Source: Streptomyces sp. NBC_01723 (GTDB lineage Bacteria; Actinomycetota; Actinomycetes; Streptomycetales; Streptomycetaceae). From it: a stretch of DNA of 64,000 nucleotides. How positions within the stretch are numbered: the stretch's first letter is position 1; each line of letters begins with the position of its first letter. A program made the translations under genes and the position numbers. The stretch covers positions 2,530,001 through 2,594,000 of the forward strand of contig NZ_CP109171.1 of the NCBI RefSeq assembly GCF_036246005.1, given 5' to 3'. Below the pieces are notes generated by a model that was not told the DNA's origin, did no database searches, and saw only the letters and a program-made list of their open reading frames with translations. This document shows, in pieces, positions 9,344-18,531 of the stretch.

Positions 9344-11248
9344 GTGCCTGTCTTCACGCGCTTTCGCCAGCCACCGACCGCGGGCGGGGAGCCGTACGGA
9401 GAAGACGAGCCGGACGAACCGCGCGAGCCCGACGTGGTCGAGCCCGACGACCCCGGGGAGGCCATCGAAGCCACCGCCGACACCGAAGCCATCGCAGACA
9501 CCGAATCCGCCACCGGCACCGAACCCGCCCACGGCGCGCAGTCCGCCGCCGAGCCCGGGCCGGCCGCCCGCACGTCCCGTCTCGCCCACTGGCGGGCCTG
9601 GCGCACCCGTCACCCGCGTGCCGCCCTCGTCCTGCGCCGCACGACGACCGTCCTCGCCGCCGTGCTGGTGCTCGGGGCCCTGCTGCTGCCGAACACCTTC
9701 GCCGCGCTGGAGCCCAGCCGGTTCGCGCGGATTCCGGCGGAGGCGGTGATCGCGGCTGTGCTGCTGCTCTGCCTGCCACGCGCCGCACGGCTGGTGGCGG
9801 CGGCGCTCTTCGGTGTCGGCCTGGGCGTGCTGACCGTGCTGAACCTGCTCGACATGGGCTTCACCGAGTACCTGGGGCGGGGCTTCAACGTGGTCCTCGA
9901 CTGGGGGCTGCTGGACGACGCCCAGTCGTACGTGGCGGACTCGATGGGCGGCGCGGCGGCGGCCTGGGCGGCCGTGGGCGCGGTGCTGCTCGTCGTGCTG
10001 CTGCTGGTGGTGATGGCCCTGGCGGCGGTCCGGCTGGGGGAACTGCTCGCCGCGCACCGGGAGCGGGCGGCCCGGGGCGCGCTGATGGCGGCCACCGTGT
10101 GGATGACCTGCGTGGCGCTGGGCGTGCAGACCTTCGGCGTGCCGGTCGCCACCCGGAGCGCCTCCGGGGCACTGGAGGCGCAGGCCCACCGGGTGGTGGA
10201 CACGCTGCGCGACGAGGCGGCGTTCGCGAAGGAGGCGAAGGCGGACCGGTTCGGGGCCACGCCCGGCGCGCAGCTGGTGCCGGGCCTGCGCGGCAAGGAC
10301 ATGATCTTCACGTTCATCGAGAGCTACGGCCGCAGCGCCATCGAGGACCCGGTGATGGCGCCCGGCGTCGACCGGACCCTGGACGCGAGCACGAAGGCGC
10401 TCGCCGAGGCGGGCTTCCGGGCGAAGAGCGGCTGGCTGACGTCGGCGACGTACGGCGGCAGCAGCTGGCTCGGTCACTCCACGTTCCTGTCGGGGCTGTG
10501 GGTGGACAACCAGCAGCGGTACCGCACCGTCACCGCGGGCGACCACCTCACCCTCACCAAGGCCTTCCAGAAGACCGGCGACTGGGACACGGTCGGTGTG
10601 ATGCCGGGCGTGCAGAAGGCGTGGCCGGAGTCGGAGTGGTACGGCCTCGACAAGGTCTACGACGCGTTCGACGTGGGGTACCGGGGGCCGAAGTTCAGCT
10701 GGTCCACCATGCCGGACCAGTACGCGCTGGAGGCGTTCCAGCGCCTGGAGCACGGCAGGGAGCGGGACAAACCGCTGATGGCGGAGATCATCCTGACCTC
10801 CAGCCACCAGCCGTGGGCGCCGATCCCGCGGATGGTCGGCTGGGACGAGGTCGGCGACGGGTCGGTGTACGACGGCATCGAGGCGTCGGGGGTGAAGGCG
10901 TCGGACATCATCGCCGACTCCACCCGCTCCAAGGAGGAGTACGGCAAGTCGATCGAGTACTCGGTGACCAGCCTCACCCAGTGGCTGGAGCGGTACGGCA
11001 CCGACGACACGGTCCTCGTCTTCCTCGGCGACCACCAGCCGCTCGCCCGGGTCAGCGGGGACGGGGCGAGCCGGGACGTGCCGGTCTCGGTCGTCGCCAA
11101 GGACCCGAAGGTGCTCGACGCCATCGACGACTGGAACTGGACGGAGGGGCTGAAGCCCGCCGAGGACGCGCCGGTGTGGCGGATGAGTTCCTTCCGCGAC
11201 CGCTTCCTGACGGCGTACGGCTCCACCCCGCACCCGACCACGGGCTGA
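9344..11248 (+). CDS. LTA synthase/sulfatase-like membrane protein
   Basis: The product is about 634 residues from the GTG at 9344, chosen because GAAGGA (9331-9336) precedes it at good spacing and the upstream in-frame sequence is basic low-complexity translation. An acidic N-terminal segment is followed by about four to five membrane helices (residues about 85-240), then an extracytoplasmic alkaline-phosphatase-superfamily domain: MIFTFIESYGRSAIEDP with the likely nucleophile region, SSWLGHSTFLSGLW, MAEIILTSSHQPWAP and VLVFLGDHQPLARV with metal-binding Asp/His. The fold is shared by lipoteichoic acid synthases and phosphoglycerol or phosphoethanolamine transferases, so a role in cell-envelope polymer modification is likely. 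The substrate is not evident. Confidence 0.83.
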   Translation: MPVFTRFRQPPTAGGEPYGEDEPDEPREPDVVEPDDPGEAIEATADTEAIADTESATGTEPAHGAQSAAEPGPAARTSRLAHWRAWRTRHPRAALVLRRTTTVLAAVLVLGALLLPNTFAALEPSRFARIPAEAVIAAVLLLCLPRAARLVAAALFGVGLGVLTVLNLLDMGFTEYLGRGFNVVLDWGLLDDAQSYVADSMGGAAAAWAAVGAVLLVVLLLVVMALAAVRLGELLAAHRERAARGALMAATVWMTCVALGVQTFGVPVATRSASGALEAQAHRVVDTLRDEAAFAKEAKADRFGATPGAQLVPGLRGKDMIFTFIESYGRSAIEDPVMAPGVDRTLDASTKALAEAGFRAKSGWLTSATYGGSSWLGHSTFLSGLWVDNQQRYRTVTAGDHLTLTKAFQKTGDWDTVGVMPGVQKAWPESEWYGLDKVYDAFDVGYRGPKFSWSTMPDQYALEAFQRLEHGRERDKPLMAEIILTSSHQPWAPIPRMVGWDEVGDGSVYDGIEASGVKASDIIADSTRSKEEYGKSIEYSVTSLTQWLERYGTDDTVLVFLGDHQPLARVSGDGASRDVPVSVVAKDPKVLDAIDDWNWTEGLKPAEDAPVWRMSSFRDRFLTAYGSTPHPTTG

Positions 11249-12415
11249 TCAGCCGCCGGAGGTGTCCAGCTCCGCGTCCTCGCCGACGCCTGCGCAGTCG
11301 TACGGGTCCTTCAGCCAGCCGTCCGGCAGGACCACCCGGTTGTTGCCGGAGGTGCGGCCGCGCGGGCCGTCGGCGCCGGTGGGCCAGGGCTGGTCCAGGT
11401 CGAGTTCGTCGAGGCCCGCGCGCAGCGCCTCCAGGGAGGAGGTGATCGCGAGGCGCTTGCGCATCTCGGAGCCGACCGCGAAGCCCTTGAGGTACCAGGC
11501 GACGTGCTTGCGGAAGTCGATGACGCCGCGCGCCTCGTCGCCGATCCACTCCCCCAGCAAGGTGGCGTGCCGGACCATGACGTCGGCGACCTCGCGCAGG
11601 GCGGGCCGGGCGAAGGAGCCGGTGCGGCCCTCGAAGGCGGCGACCAGGTCGGCGAAGAGCCACGGGCGCCCGAGGCAGCCGCGCCCGACGACCACGCCGT
11701 CGCAGCCGGTCTCGCGCACCATCCGCAGCGCGTCCTCGGCGCACCAGATGTCGCCGTTGCCGAGCACGGGGATCTCCGGGACGTGCTCCTTGAGGCGGGC
11801 GATGGCGTCCCAGTCGGCGGTGCCGCCGTAGTGCTGGGCGGTGGTGCGGCCGTGCAGGGCGATGGCGGTCACGCCCTCCTCGACGGCGATGCGGCCGGCG
11901 TCGAGGAAGGTGAGGTGGTCGTCGTCGATGCCCTTGCGCATCTTCATGGTGACGGGCAGGTCACCGGCGCCGGTGACGGCCTCGCGGACGATGGCGCGCA
12001 GCAGGTTCCGCTTGTACGGGAGGGCCGAGCCGCCGCCCTTGCGGGTCACCTTGGGCACGGGGCAGCCGAAGTTCAGGTCGATGTGGTCGGCGAGGTCCTC
12101 CTCCGCGATCATGTGGACGGCCTTGCCGACGGTCACCGGGTCCACGCCGTACAGCTGGATCGAGCGCGGCGTCTCGGTCGCGTCGAAGTGGATCAGCTGC
12201 ATGGTCTTCTCGTTGCGCTCGACCAGCGCCCGGGTCGTGATCATCTCGCTCACGAACAGGCCCTTGCCGCCGCTGAACTCCCTGCACAGAGTGCGGAACG
12301 GGGCGTTCGTGATCCCGGCCATCGGTGCGAGCACCACCGGCGGTGCGACGGTGTGCGGGCCGATCTGCAGGGGTGCGGCAGTGGTGCCGGGGGCGGGCGT
12401 GGTGAGCGTGGACAT
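11249..12415 (-). CDS. dusB: tRNA-dihydrouridine synthase
   Basis: The product is 388 residues from the ATG at 12415. This FMN- and NADPH-dependent enzyme reduces uridines in tRNA D-loops. The TIM barrel begins VVLAPMAGITNAPFRTLC. The catalytic Cys118 is in LNFGCPVPKV, followed by KGGGSALP, and flavin-phosphate contacts are GNGDIW and VGRGCLGRPW. A GGAGGA directly abuts the ATG, unusually close for a ribosome binding site, but no later start fits the family's N-terminus. Its stop is back-to-back with that of the sulfatase-like gene (TGA|TCA, 11246-11251), with no spacer. It is divergent from the transporter gene. Confidence 0.93.
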   Translation of the reverse strand: MSTLTTPAPGTTAAPLQIGPHTVAPPVVLAPMAGITNAPFRTLCREFSGGKGLFVSEMITTRALVERNEKTMQLIHFDATETPRSIQLYGVDPVTVGKAVHMIAEEDLADHIDLNFGCPVPKVTRKGGGSALPYKRNLLRAIVREAVTGAGDLPVTMKMRKGIDDDHLTFLDAGRIAVEEGVTAIALHGRTTAQHYGGTADWDAIARLKEHVPEIPVLGNGDIWCAEDALRMVRETGCDGVVVGRGCLGRPWLFADLVAAFEGRTGSFARPALREVADVMVRHATLLGEWIGDEARGVIDFRKHVAWYLKGFAVGSEMRKRLAITSSLEALRAGLDELDLDQPWPTGADGPRGRTSGNNRVVLPDGWLKDPYDCAGVGEDAELDTSGG

Positions 12416-12486
12416 TCCTCCATTGTCACGTACGCGGGGCAGTGCTCGGCGGGCCTTGGGACCGAAGATCATGTATGGGTCATTAG

Positions 12487-12515
12487 TTAACCGCACTATC
12501 GAAACGGCGTACGAT
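12487..12515 (+). promoter_or_regulatory. Promoter of the DHA2 transporter gene, leaderless
   Basis: TTAACC (12487-12492) and TACGAT (12510-12515) are spaced by 17 bp and predict a start at about 12522-12523, the A of the second in-frame ATG. The inverted pair TAGT-N7-ACTA and the palindrome GTTAAC overlap the -35 box and could bind a MarR/TetR-type repressor. No regulator gene is adjacent, so this is speculative. Confidence 0.5.
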
Positions 12516-12522
12516 GGTGGTC

Positions 12523-13968
12523 ATGCCGGAGCTCACCCACCGCCGACGCCTGCTCGTGCTCGCCATCTGCTGCATGAGCCTGCTGATCGTGAGCATCGAC
12601 AACACCATCCTCAACGTGGCCCTGCCCTCCATGCAGCGCGATTTCGGCGCGAGCACGTCGGGGCTCCAGTGGGCGGTCGACGCGTACACGCTGGTGCTGG
12701 CCGCGTTGCTGATGCTGGCCGGGTCCACCGCCGACCGGATCGGGCGCAAGCGGGTCTTCATGACGGGGCTGGTGGTCTTCACCATCGGTTCGCTGCTGTG
12801 CTCCCTGGCGCCCGACCTGTCCTCGCTGGTCGTCTTCCGGATGATCCAGGCGGTGGGCGGTTCGATGCTCAATCCGGTCGCCATGTCGATCATCACCAAC
12901 ACCTTCACCGACCCCCGCGAGCGCGCCCGCGCGATCGGGGTGTGGGGCGCGGTGGTGGGCATCTCCATGGCCGCCGGGCCGCTGGTGGGCGGGGTGCTGG
13001 TGGAGTCGGTCGGCTGGCGCTCGATCTTCTGGGTCAACCTCCCGGTGGGCCTGGCGGCGCTGCTGCTCACCCTGCGTTTCGTCCCCGAGTCCCGGGCGCC
13101 GAAGGCCCGCCGGCCCGACCCGCTGGGCCAGCTGCTGGTGATCGTGCTGTTCGGCTCGCTGACGTACGCGATCATCGAGGCGCCGAACGCCGGGTTCACG
13201 GCGGTGCTGCCGTTCGCGGTACTCGCCCTCGTCGCGCTGGCCGGCCTGCTCCTGCACGAGCCGCGCCGCGCCGAGCCGCTGATCGAGCTGCGCTTCTTCC
13301 GGTCGGCTCCCTTCAGCGGTGCCACCGTCATAGCGGTCAGCGCGTTCGCGGCGCTCGGCGGCTTCCTGTTCCTGTCCACGCTGTACCTCCAGAACGTGCG
13401 GGGACTGAGCGCGCTGGAGGCCGGGTTGTGGATGCTGCCGATGGCCGTCCCGACCTTCCTGTGCGCCCCGCTGTCCGGGCGGCTGGTCGGCAGCCGGGGG
13501 CCGCGGCTGCCGCTGCTGATCGCGGGCGGCGCGCTGACCGTGAGCGGGGCGCTGTTCGCCGCCTTCGAGGCCGAGACCTCCGACGTCACCCTCTTCGTCG
13601 GCTACGTCCTGTTCGGCATCGGCTTCGGCTTCGTCAACGCGCCCATCACCAACACGGCCGTCTCCGGCATGCCCCGCGCCCAGGCCGGCGTGGCCGCCGC
13701 CGTCGCCTCCACCAGCCGCCAGCTGGGCCAGACGCTGGGCGTGGCGGTGGTCGGCGCGGTACTGGCGGCGGGCGTCGGCGCCTCCTCGTACCGGGACACC
13801 TTCGTCTCGGCCTCCCGCCCCGGCTGGTGGATCCTGGCCGCCTGCGGCCTCGCGGTCCTCGTCCTGGGCGCCGTCACCAACGGCCCCTGGGCCCACCGCA
13901 CGGCGGAACGAACCGCCGACCGGCTCAGGTCGCCGGAGGCACGGGAGGCGGCGCGGTCAGGAGCCTGA
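12523..13968 (+). CDS. MFS transporter, DHA2 (EmrB/QacA) family
   Basis: This 481-residue drug/proton antiporter belongs to the 14-helix DHA2 branch. It has the family motif near helix 1 (IVSIDNTILNVALPSMQRDF), the helix 2-3 loop GSTADRIGRKRVF, motif C-like GVWGAVVGISMAAGPLVGGVLVE and WRSIFWVNLPVG after helix 6. The start at 12523 (MPELTHRRR) is preferred over the ATG three codons upstream because the promoter places +1 there. Such pumps usually export cationic dyes, antibiotics or own metabolites; the substrate is unknown. It is followed by two copies of an intergenic repeat. Confidence 0.9.
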   Translation: MPELTHRRRLLVLAICCMSLLIVSIDNTILNVALPSMQRDFGASTSGLQWAVDAYTLVLAALLMLAGSTADRIGRKRVFMTGLVVFTIGSLLCSLAPDLSSLVVFRMIQAVGGSMLNPVAMSIITNTFTDPRERARAIGVWGAVVGISMAAGPLVGGVLVESVGWRSIFWVNLPVGLAALLLTLRFVPESRAPKARRPDPLGQLLVIVLFGSLTYAIIEAPNAGFTAVLPFAVLALVALAGLLLHEPRRAEPLIELRFFRSAPFSGATVIAVSAFAALGGFLFLSTLYLQNVRGLSALEAGLWMLPMAVPTFLCAPLSGRLVGSRGPRLPLLIAGGALTVSGALFAAFEAETSDVTLFVGYVLFGIGFGFVNAPITNTAVSGMPRAQAGVAAAVASTSRQLGQTLGVAVVGAVLAAGVGASSYRDTFVSASRPGWWILAACGLAVLVLGAVTNGPWAHRTAERTADRLRSPEAREAARSGA

Positions 13969-13980
13969 CGCGCCCCACAC

Positions 13981-14032
13981 GGGCGCGGGGAACCGCGCGA
14001 CCAGCCCGCACGCCCCCGCAGACGACGTACCC
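13981..14032 (+). repeat. Streptomyces intergenic repeat, copy 1
   Basis: The unit starts GGGCGCGGGGAACCGCGCGA, continues with a C-rich middle and CCCGCAGACGACGTACCC, and is about 52 bp long. It lies just past the transporter stop. Its hairpin-forming core (GCGCGG, then CCGCGC) is of a type scattered through Streptomyces genomes, as I recall them, and may act as a terminator. Confidence 0.7.
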
Positions 14033-14078
14033 GAGCGACACGGCGCCCCTCCTCCCCGGCCCACCGCACGCCCCGAAG

Positions 14079-14133
14079 GGGCGCGGGGAACCGCGCGACC
14101 GGCCCCCACCCACCCGCAGACGGCGACGTACCC
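14079..14133 (+). repeat. Streptomyces intergenic repeat, copy 2
   Basis: This second copy has the same GGGCGCGGGGAACCGCGCGA core and CCCGCAGACGGCGACGTACCC end, 98 bp downstream of copy 1. The two differ by a few substitutions and a short insertion in the C-rich part. It sits 25 bp before the 3' end of the convergent P-type ATPase gene, so the pair separates two converging transcription units. Confidence 0.7.
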
Positions 14134-14157
14134 CTCCGCCCCTCCCTCCCCCGGGCC

Positions 14158-17100
14158 TCAGCGCAGCGGATTCGGCAGCCGCTCCGCCACCATCGGCCAG
14201 TACTTCAGGACCGCCTCCTCCACCTCCGGCAGCGCCCGCTGGCCCGCCAGGGCCAGGACGATGGCCGCCGCCACGCCCGTCCACGCCACCGGGCCCAGCG
14301 GGGTGCAGCCGAAGAGGCGGCTGACGCCCGGGGTCTGGACGAGGGCGACCAGGGCGGCGGCCGAGCCCAGGGACGTGACCTGGACCAGGCGGCTGTCGCG
14401 GCGGTCGGCGAGGGTCTGGGCGAGCTGGGTGCCGACCACGGCACACAGGGCCATCGTCGTCGAGCGGCGGTCCGTGCCCGGCGTGAAGCGGCCGAAGAGC
14501 CAGGCCGCGGTCGCCCCGAGCGCCGTGGTCAGGGCCCGGTGCCGGATCTGCCGCAGCAGGGGCTCGCCCAGCACCGCCGCGCCCAGCGGCGCGACCGCGT
14601 CGGCGGCCTCCTGCTCGGGATCCCCCGTGCGCGTCACCGCGACCGCCATCGCCGGGAACAGGTCGGTGAAGAGGTTCACCAGCAGCATCTGGCGGGTCGA
14701 CAGCGGCGAGGAGCCGCTCAGCACCGTGCCGAGGATGCCGAAGCCGACCTCGCCCGCGTTGCCGCCGATCAGGATCGCGATGGCGTCGGCGACGCTGTGC
14801 CACAGCGCCCGGCCCTCCCGGACCGCCTCCACCAGCACCAGCAGGTCGTCGCCGGTCACCACCAGGTCGGCGGCGTTGCGGGCGGCGGCCGAGCCGCGGG
14901 CGCTGATGCCGACGCCGATGTCCGCGGCGCGGATGGCGGCCGCGTCGTTGGCGCCGTCGCCGACCATGCCGACGACCCGCCCGGCGTCCCGCAGCGACTC
15001 GACGACCTGGAGCTTCTGCTCCGGCGCCACCCGGGCCACGACGTCCGCGTCGCGCAGCATCCGGGAGCGCGCCGTACGGTCGGCGGCGGCGAGTTCGTCG
15101 CCGGTGACCACGACCGCGTCCTCGGGCCAGCCCAGGTCGACGGCGATGGCGTGGGCGGTCTGCGGATGGTCGCCGGTCAGCACCACGGGCCGTACGCCCG
15201 CCTCGCGCAGCCCACGCACCAGCGCCGGGGACGTCTCACGGGGTACGTCGGACAGCGCCAGCAGCCCCGTGAACTCCAGCTTCGCCGGCTGCTGTTCGAG
15301 GACGTCGGCCGCCTTCTCGCCCCGGCGCAGGGGGCGGGAGGCCACCGCGATGATGCGCAGTCCGTCGCGGGCCAGGGCCTGCGCCACCTCCAGGGTGTGC
15401 GACGGCAGGTCGGCGCAGGCCGGCAGCACGGTCTCCGGGGCGCCCTTGACCACCAGCGTCTCGGGACCGCCGGCCGGGTCCCGTCCGACGGCTGCGGCGT
15501 AACCGCGCGAGGTCTCGAAGGGCAGGCCCTCCACCTGCGTCCACCCCGGGTCGTCGCCCGCCGCGTCCAGGACCGCCTCGTCGGTGGCGTGGGTGGGCCG
15601 GGCCCCGTCGCCGTTCAGCCGGGGCACGGCGCGCGCGGCGGTCCGTACGGCGTCGGCGGCCTCCGGGTCGCCCACCCTGCGGACCGTGCCGTCGGCGCCC
15701 GCGACGCGCGTCAGCCGCAGCCTGTTCTCGGTGAGCGTGCCGGTCTTGTCGAAGCAGATGGTGTCCATCCGGCCCAGCGCCTCCAGCGTGCGCGGGGTGC
15801 GCACGAGGACCCCGCGACGGCTCAGCCGCCGGGCCGCCGCGAGCTGCGCCACCGTCGCCACCAGGGGCAGCCCCTCGGGCACGGCGGCCACCGCGACCGA
15901 CACCCCGCCGGCGACGGCCTGCCGGACCGGCGCCCCGCGCAGCAGCGACAGACCGGTGACCGCGGCCCCGCCCGCCAGGGTGAGCGGCAGCGCCTTGCGG
16001 GTCAGTTCCTGGAGCCTGGCCTGCACCCCGGCCGCGGCGGGCGTCCGGGCGGCGAGCGCCACCGCCCGCGCCGCCTCGGTGTGGTCACCGATGTCCACGA
16101 CGACGGCCCGGGCGCGGCCGGCCACCACGGTCGTGCCCTCGAAGACCATGCAGTACCGCTCGGCCACCGGGGCCTTGGGCGCCGGGTCCACGCTCTTGCC
16201 CACCGGCAGCGACTCACCGGTCAGCGCGGACTCGTCCACCTCCAGGCCGTCCTCCCACAGCAGCCGGGCGTCGGCCGGGACGACGTCGTCCGTCTTCAGT
16301 TCGATCACATACCCCGGGTGCAGCCGGGACGCGTCCATGATGCGCGGCGGCCCGCCCTCGCGTTCGGGCTCCTCGGTGACCCGGGCCTTCTGCGTCTGCT
16401 CGGCCAGCAGCCCGGACAGCGCCCGCTCGGCGCGCAGCCGCTGGAACCCGCCGACCAGCGCGTTCAGGTCGAGCGCCCCGACCACCAGCAGGGCGTCCAC
16501 GACCGACCCGAGGATCGCGGAGGCCGCCGAGCCGACCGCGAGCACCGGGGTGAGCGGATCGTCCAGCTCCCCGCGGACCGCCCGGGCCAGCTCCCACGAC
16601 CAGAACGCCGGGGCCAGCACCGGCACCCGGCCCGCCCGGTCGGCGACCGCGCGCAGCCGGGCCGCGGCCTGCTCGACGACGGTCGGATCGGGCTCGCTCT
16701 CCCGCTCCAGGCGGTCCCGTACGGCGTCCGGGGCCAGCGCGTGCCACGCCACTCGCGCCCGGGGATGCGGGGCGCGGGCCATCGCCACGCCGACCGCGGC
16801 ACGCGTCCCGGACAGCAGGGCCGCCGCCGCGCTCGCGTCGACCGGCGCGTGCCGCAGCCCGGACAGGGCGATGAAGCTCGGCCTGCCCCGCCGCCGGCCG
16901 CGCGCCTCGCCGACCGCCACCAGCAGCCCGGACAGCGCGGCGCCGGACCGGGCCAGCGTCTGCGAGCGCCGCCCGATGGCACGGGCCGCGGGCACCGCCC
17001 GCAGCAGCCGCCACACGTCGGCGAGCCCCTGCGGAGCGATCACGTCGGCGCCCCACGCCACCGGGGAGTCCGCGTCGGCCAGGGCGACCGCCACGTCCCC

Positions 17101-18522
17101 GCCGAGCAGCCCGGCCAGCACCGATTCGTCGTCCCTGGGCCGCGGGCGTACGACCGTGACGACGCCGCCCTCGGGGCGCAGTTCGGCCACGACGTCCGCG
17201 AGCGGGCGCCGCGCGTCGACGACCTGGTCCGCGAGGCCGGTGAAGTCGGCCAGCGCCGGGTCCTGGACCATCACCACGCGCAGGCCGGCCCGCCGGGCCG
17301 CGTCCAGCACGTCCTCGGTCCACGGGTCGGCGCCGTCGTCCGGCAGCCGCAGCGCGCTCGGGTGCAGCACGACCGTGCGGGCCATCTCCAGCTGCCGCAG
17401 CCGTCCGGGGTCGCGCACCAGCACACCGGTACGGGACAGGGCCGCGCTCAGTACGGCGTGGAAGGCGGCGGGACCGTACCGCGCGGCCTTGGGCGAGCCG
17501 GCCAGCACGGCCTCGGCCGCCTCGGTCACGTCGTGCTTGACCAGCAGCGTCGCCGCGGCGCCCGCGACGCTGCCGGCCGAGGCGTGGGCGGCGTAGTCCT
17601 GGGCCGGGGAGGTGCGCGGCGCCGGGCGCAGGGTGAGGTCGGCGGGCAGGCTGCCTCGGCCGGGGGCGCAGAGCTGGTCGTGCACCACCTCGAAGGCCGC
17701 CGTCCGGGCCACCGCCTCCGTCAACTGGCAGGCGCGCAGCGCTCCGTCGAGGACCAGCGAGGTGGGGCTCTGCCCGGCGCCGTGCACGGCGGCGTTGGCG
17801 GCGGCCAGCGCCACGTCCATGCGGTGGTCGCCCATCCGCTCGCGCAGCCAGGCGCGGAAGGCCGGGTTCTCGCGCAGCAGTGTCGCCACGGCGGTGATCA
17901 GGCGCGGCGAGGGCGGCAGCCGCAGGCGCGCGCCGGTCACGGCGGCGGCGATGCCGAGGAGGTCGGCGCCGAGGGCGGTCGCGGCGACGCGCACCGAGGC
18001 CGGATCGCCGGGGTGGGCCAGTTCGTCCACCTGGTCGCCGACGTCCTGCCGGTCCCGTCGGTCCGTCCGGGTGAGTCCGTGCCGCCCGGCGAGTTCGGTG
18101 ACGTGGTCCACGACGGAGTCGGTCAGCTCCTCCTCGGTCGCGGTCACCACCAGCCTGGCGAGGCCGGTGTCCCAGTAGGCGACCAGCACGTCCGGGTGTT
18201 CGGCCACCTCCGCGGCCACCCTTCGCGCGACGCGTTCCGTGCCGCCCGCCAGGCGCACCTCGTCGGACTCGGCAGGGGCGAGGGCGACGTGGGCCCGGGG
18301 TCCGGCCCGCCAGTCCCGGGTGCCGCCGGGCAGCGCGGACCGGGCGACCCGGGCCGCGCGGGCGGCGAAGTCGGCGCCTCGCACACCGGCCCGCGCGGTG
18401 CCCGCGACCGCGCCGGCGGCGGCGCCGACGGCGGGTGCGGTGGAGCGGGCGAGCAGCCGGGGGCCGGCCAGTACGAATCCGGTGACGGCGTCCTGGGACC
18501 GCGTCAGAAGTGCGCCGACCAT
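14158..18522 (-). CDS. Giant P-type ATPase, CtpI-like
   Basis: At 1454 residues this is about twice the usual P-type ATPase. The C-terminal half is complete and looks active: ALTGESLPVG in the actuator domain, phosphorylated Asp925 in CFDKTGTLTENR, then KGAPE in the nucleotide domain and MVGDGANDAAAIRAADIGVG in the hinge, followed by transmembrane helices. The N-terminal half, including GGDVAVALADADSPVAWGAD followed by VWRLLRAVPAARAIGRRSQTL, resembles a degenerate second hinge and C-terminal region, as in mycobacterial CtpI. The ion is not identifiable, since the CPx motif of heavy-metal pumps is absent; a divalent cation such as Ca or Mg is a guess. It starts 9 bp after the histone-like gene and is probably co-transcribed with it. 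Confidence 0.85.
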   Translation of the reverse strand: MVGALLTRSQDAVTGFVLAGPRLLARSTAPAVGAAAGAVAGTARAGVRGADFAARAARVARSALPGGTRDWRAGPRAHVALAPAESDEVRLAGGTERVARRVAAEVAEHPDVLVAYWDTGLARLVVTATEEELTDSVVDHVTELAGRHGLTRTDRRDRQDVGDQVDELAHPGDPASVRVAATALGADLLGIAAAVTGARLRLPPSPRLITAVATLLRENPAFRAWLRERMGDHRMDVALAAANAAVHGAGQSPTSLVLDGALRACQLTEAVARTAAFEVVHDQLCAPGRGSLPADLTLRPAPRTSPAQDYAAHASAGSVAGAAATLLVKHDVTEAAEAVLAGSPKAARYGPAAFHAVLSAALSRTGVLVRDPGRLRQLEMARTVVLHPSALRLPDDGADPWTEDVLDAARRAGLRVVMVQDPALADFTGLADQVVDARRPLADVVAELRPEGGVVTVVRPRPRDDESVLAGLLGGDVAVALADADSPVAWGADVIAPQGLADVWRLLRAVPAARAIGRRSQTLARSGAALSGLLVAVGEARGRRRGRPSFIALSGLRHAPVDASAAAALLSGTRAAVGVAMARAPHPRARVAWHALAPDAVRDRLERESEPDPTVVEQAAARLRAVADRAGRVPVLAPAFWSWELARAVRGELDDPLTPVLAVGSAASAILGSVVDALLVVGALDLNALVGGFQRLRAERALSGLLAEQTQKARVTEEPEREGGPPRIMDASRLHPGYVIELKTDDVVPADARLLWEDGLEVDESALTGESLPVGKSVDPAPKAPVAERYCMVFEGTTVVAGRARAVVVDIGDHTEAARAVALAARTPAAAGVQARLQELTRKALPLTLAGGAAVTGLSLLRGAPVRQAVAGGVSVAVAAVPEGLPLVATVAQLAAARRLSRRGVLVRTPRTLEALGRMDTICFDKTGTLTENRLRLTRVAGADGTVRRVGDPEAADAVRTAARAVPRLNGDGARPTHATDEAVLDAAGDDPGWTQVEGLPFETSRGYAAAVGRDPAGGPETLVVKGAPETVLPACADLPSHTLEVAQALARDGLRIIAVASRPLRRGEKAADVLEQQPAKLEFTGLLALSDVPRETSPALVRGLREAGVRPVVLTGDHPQTAHAIAVDLGWPEDAVVVTGDELAAADRTARSRMLRDADVVARVAPEQKLQVVESLRDAGRVVGMVGDGANDAAAIRAADIGVGISARGSAAARNAADLVVTGDDLLVLVEAVREGRALWHSVADAIAILIGGNAGEVGFGILGTVLSGSSPLSTRQMLLVNLFTDLFPAMAVAVTRTGDPEQEAADAVAPLGAAVLGEPLLRQIRHRALTTALGATAAWLFGRFTPGTDRRSTTMALCAVVGTQLAQTLADRRDSRLVQVTSLGSAAALVALVQTPGVSRLFGCTPLGPVAWTGVAAAIVLALAGQRALPEVEEAVLKYWPMVAERLPNPLR

Positions 18523-18531
18523 GGCCGTGGC

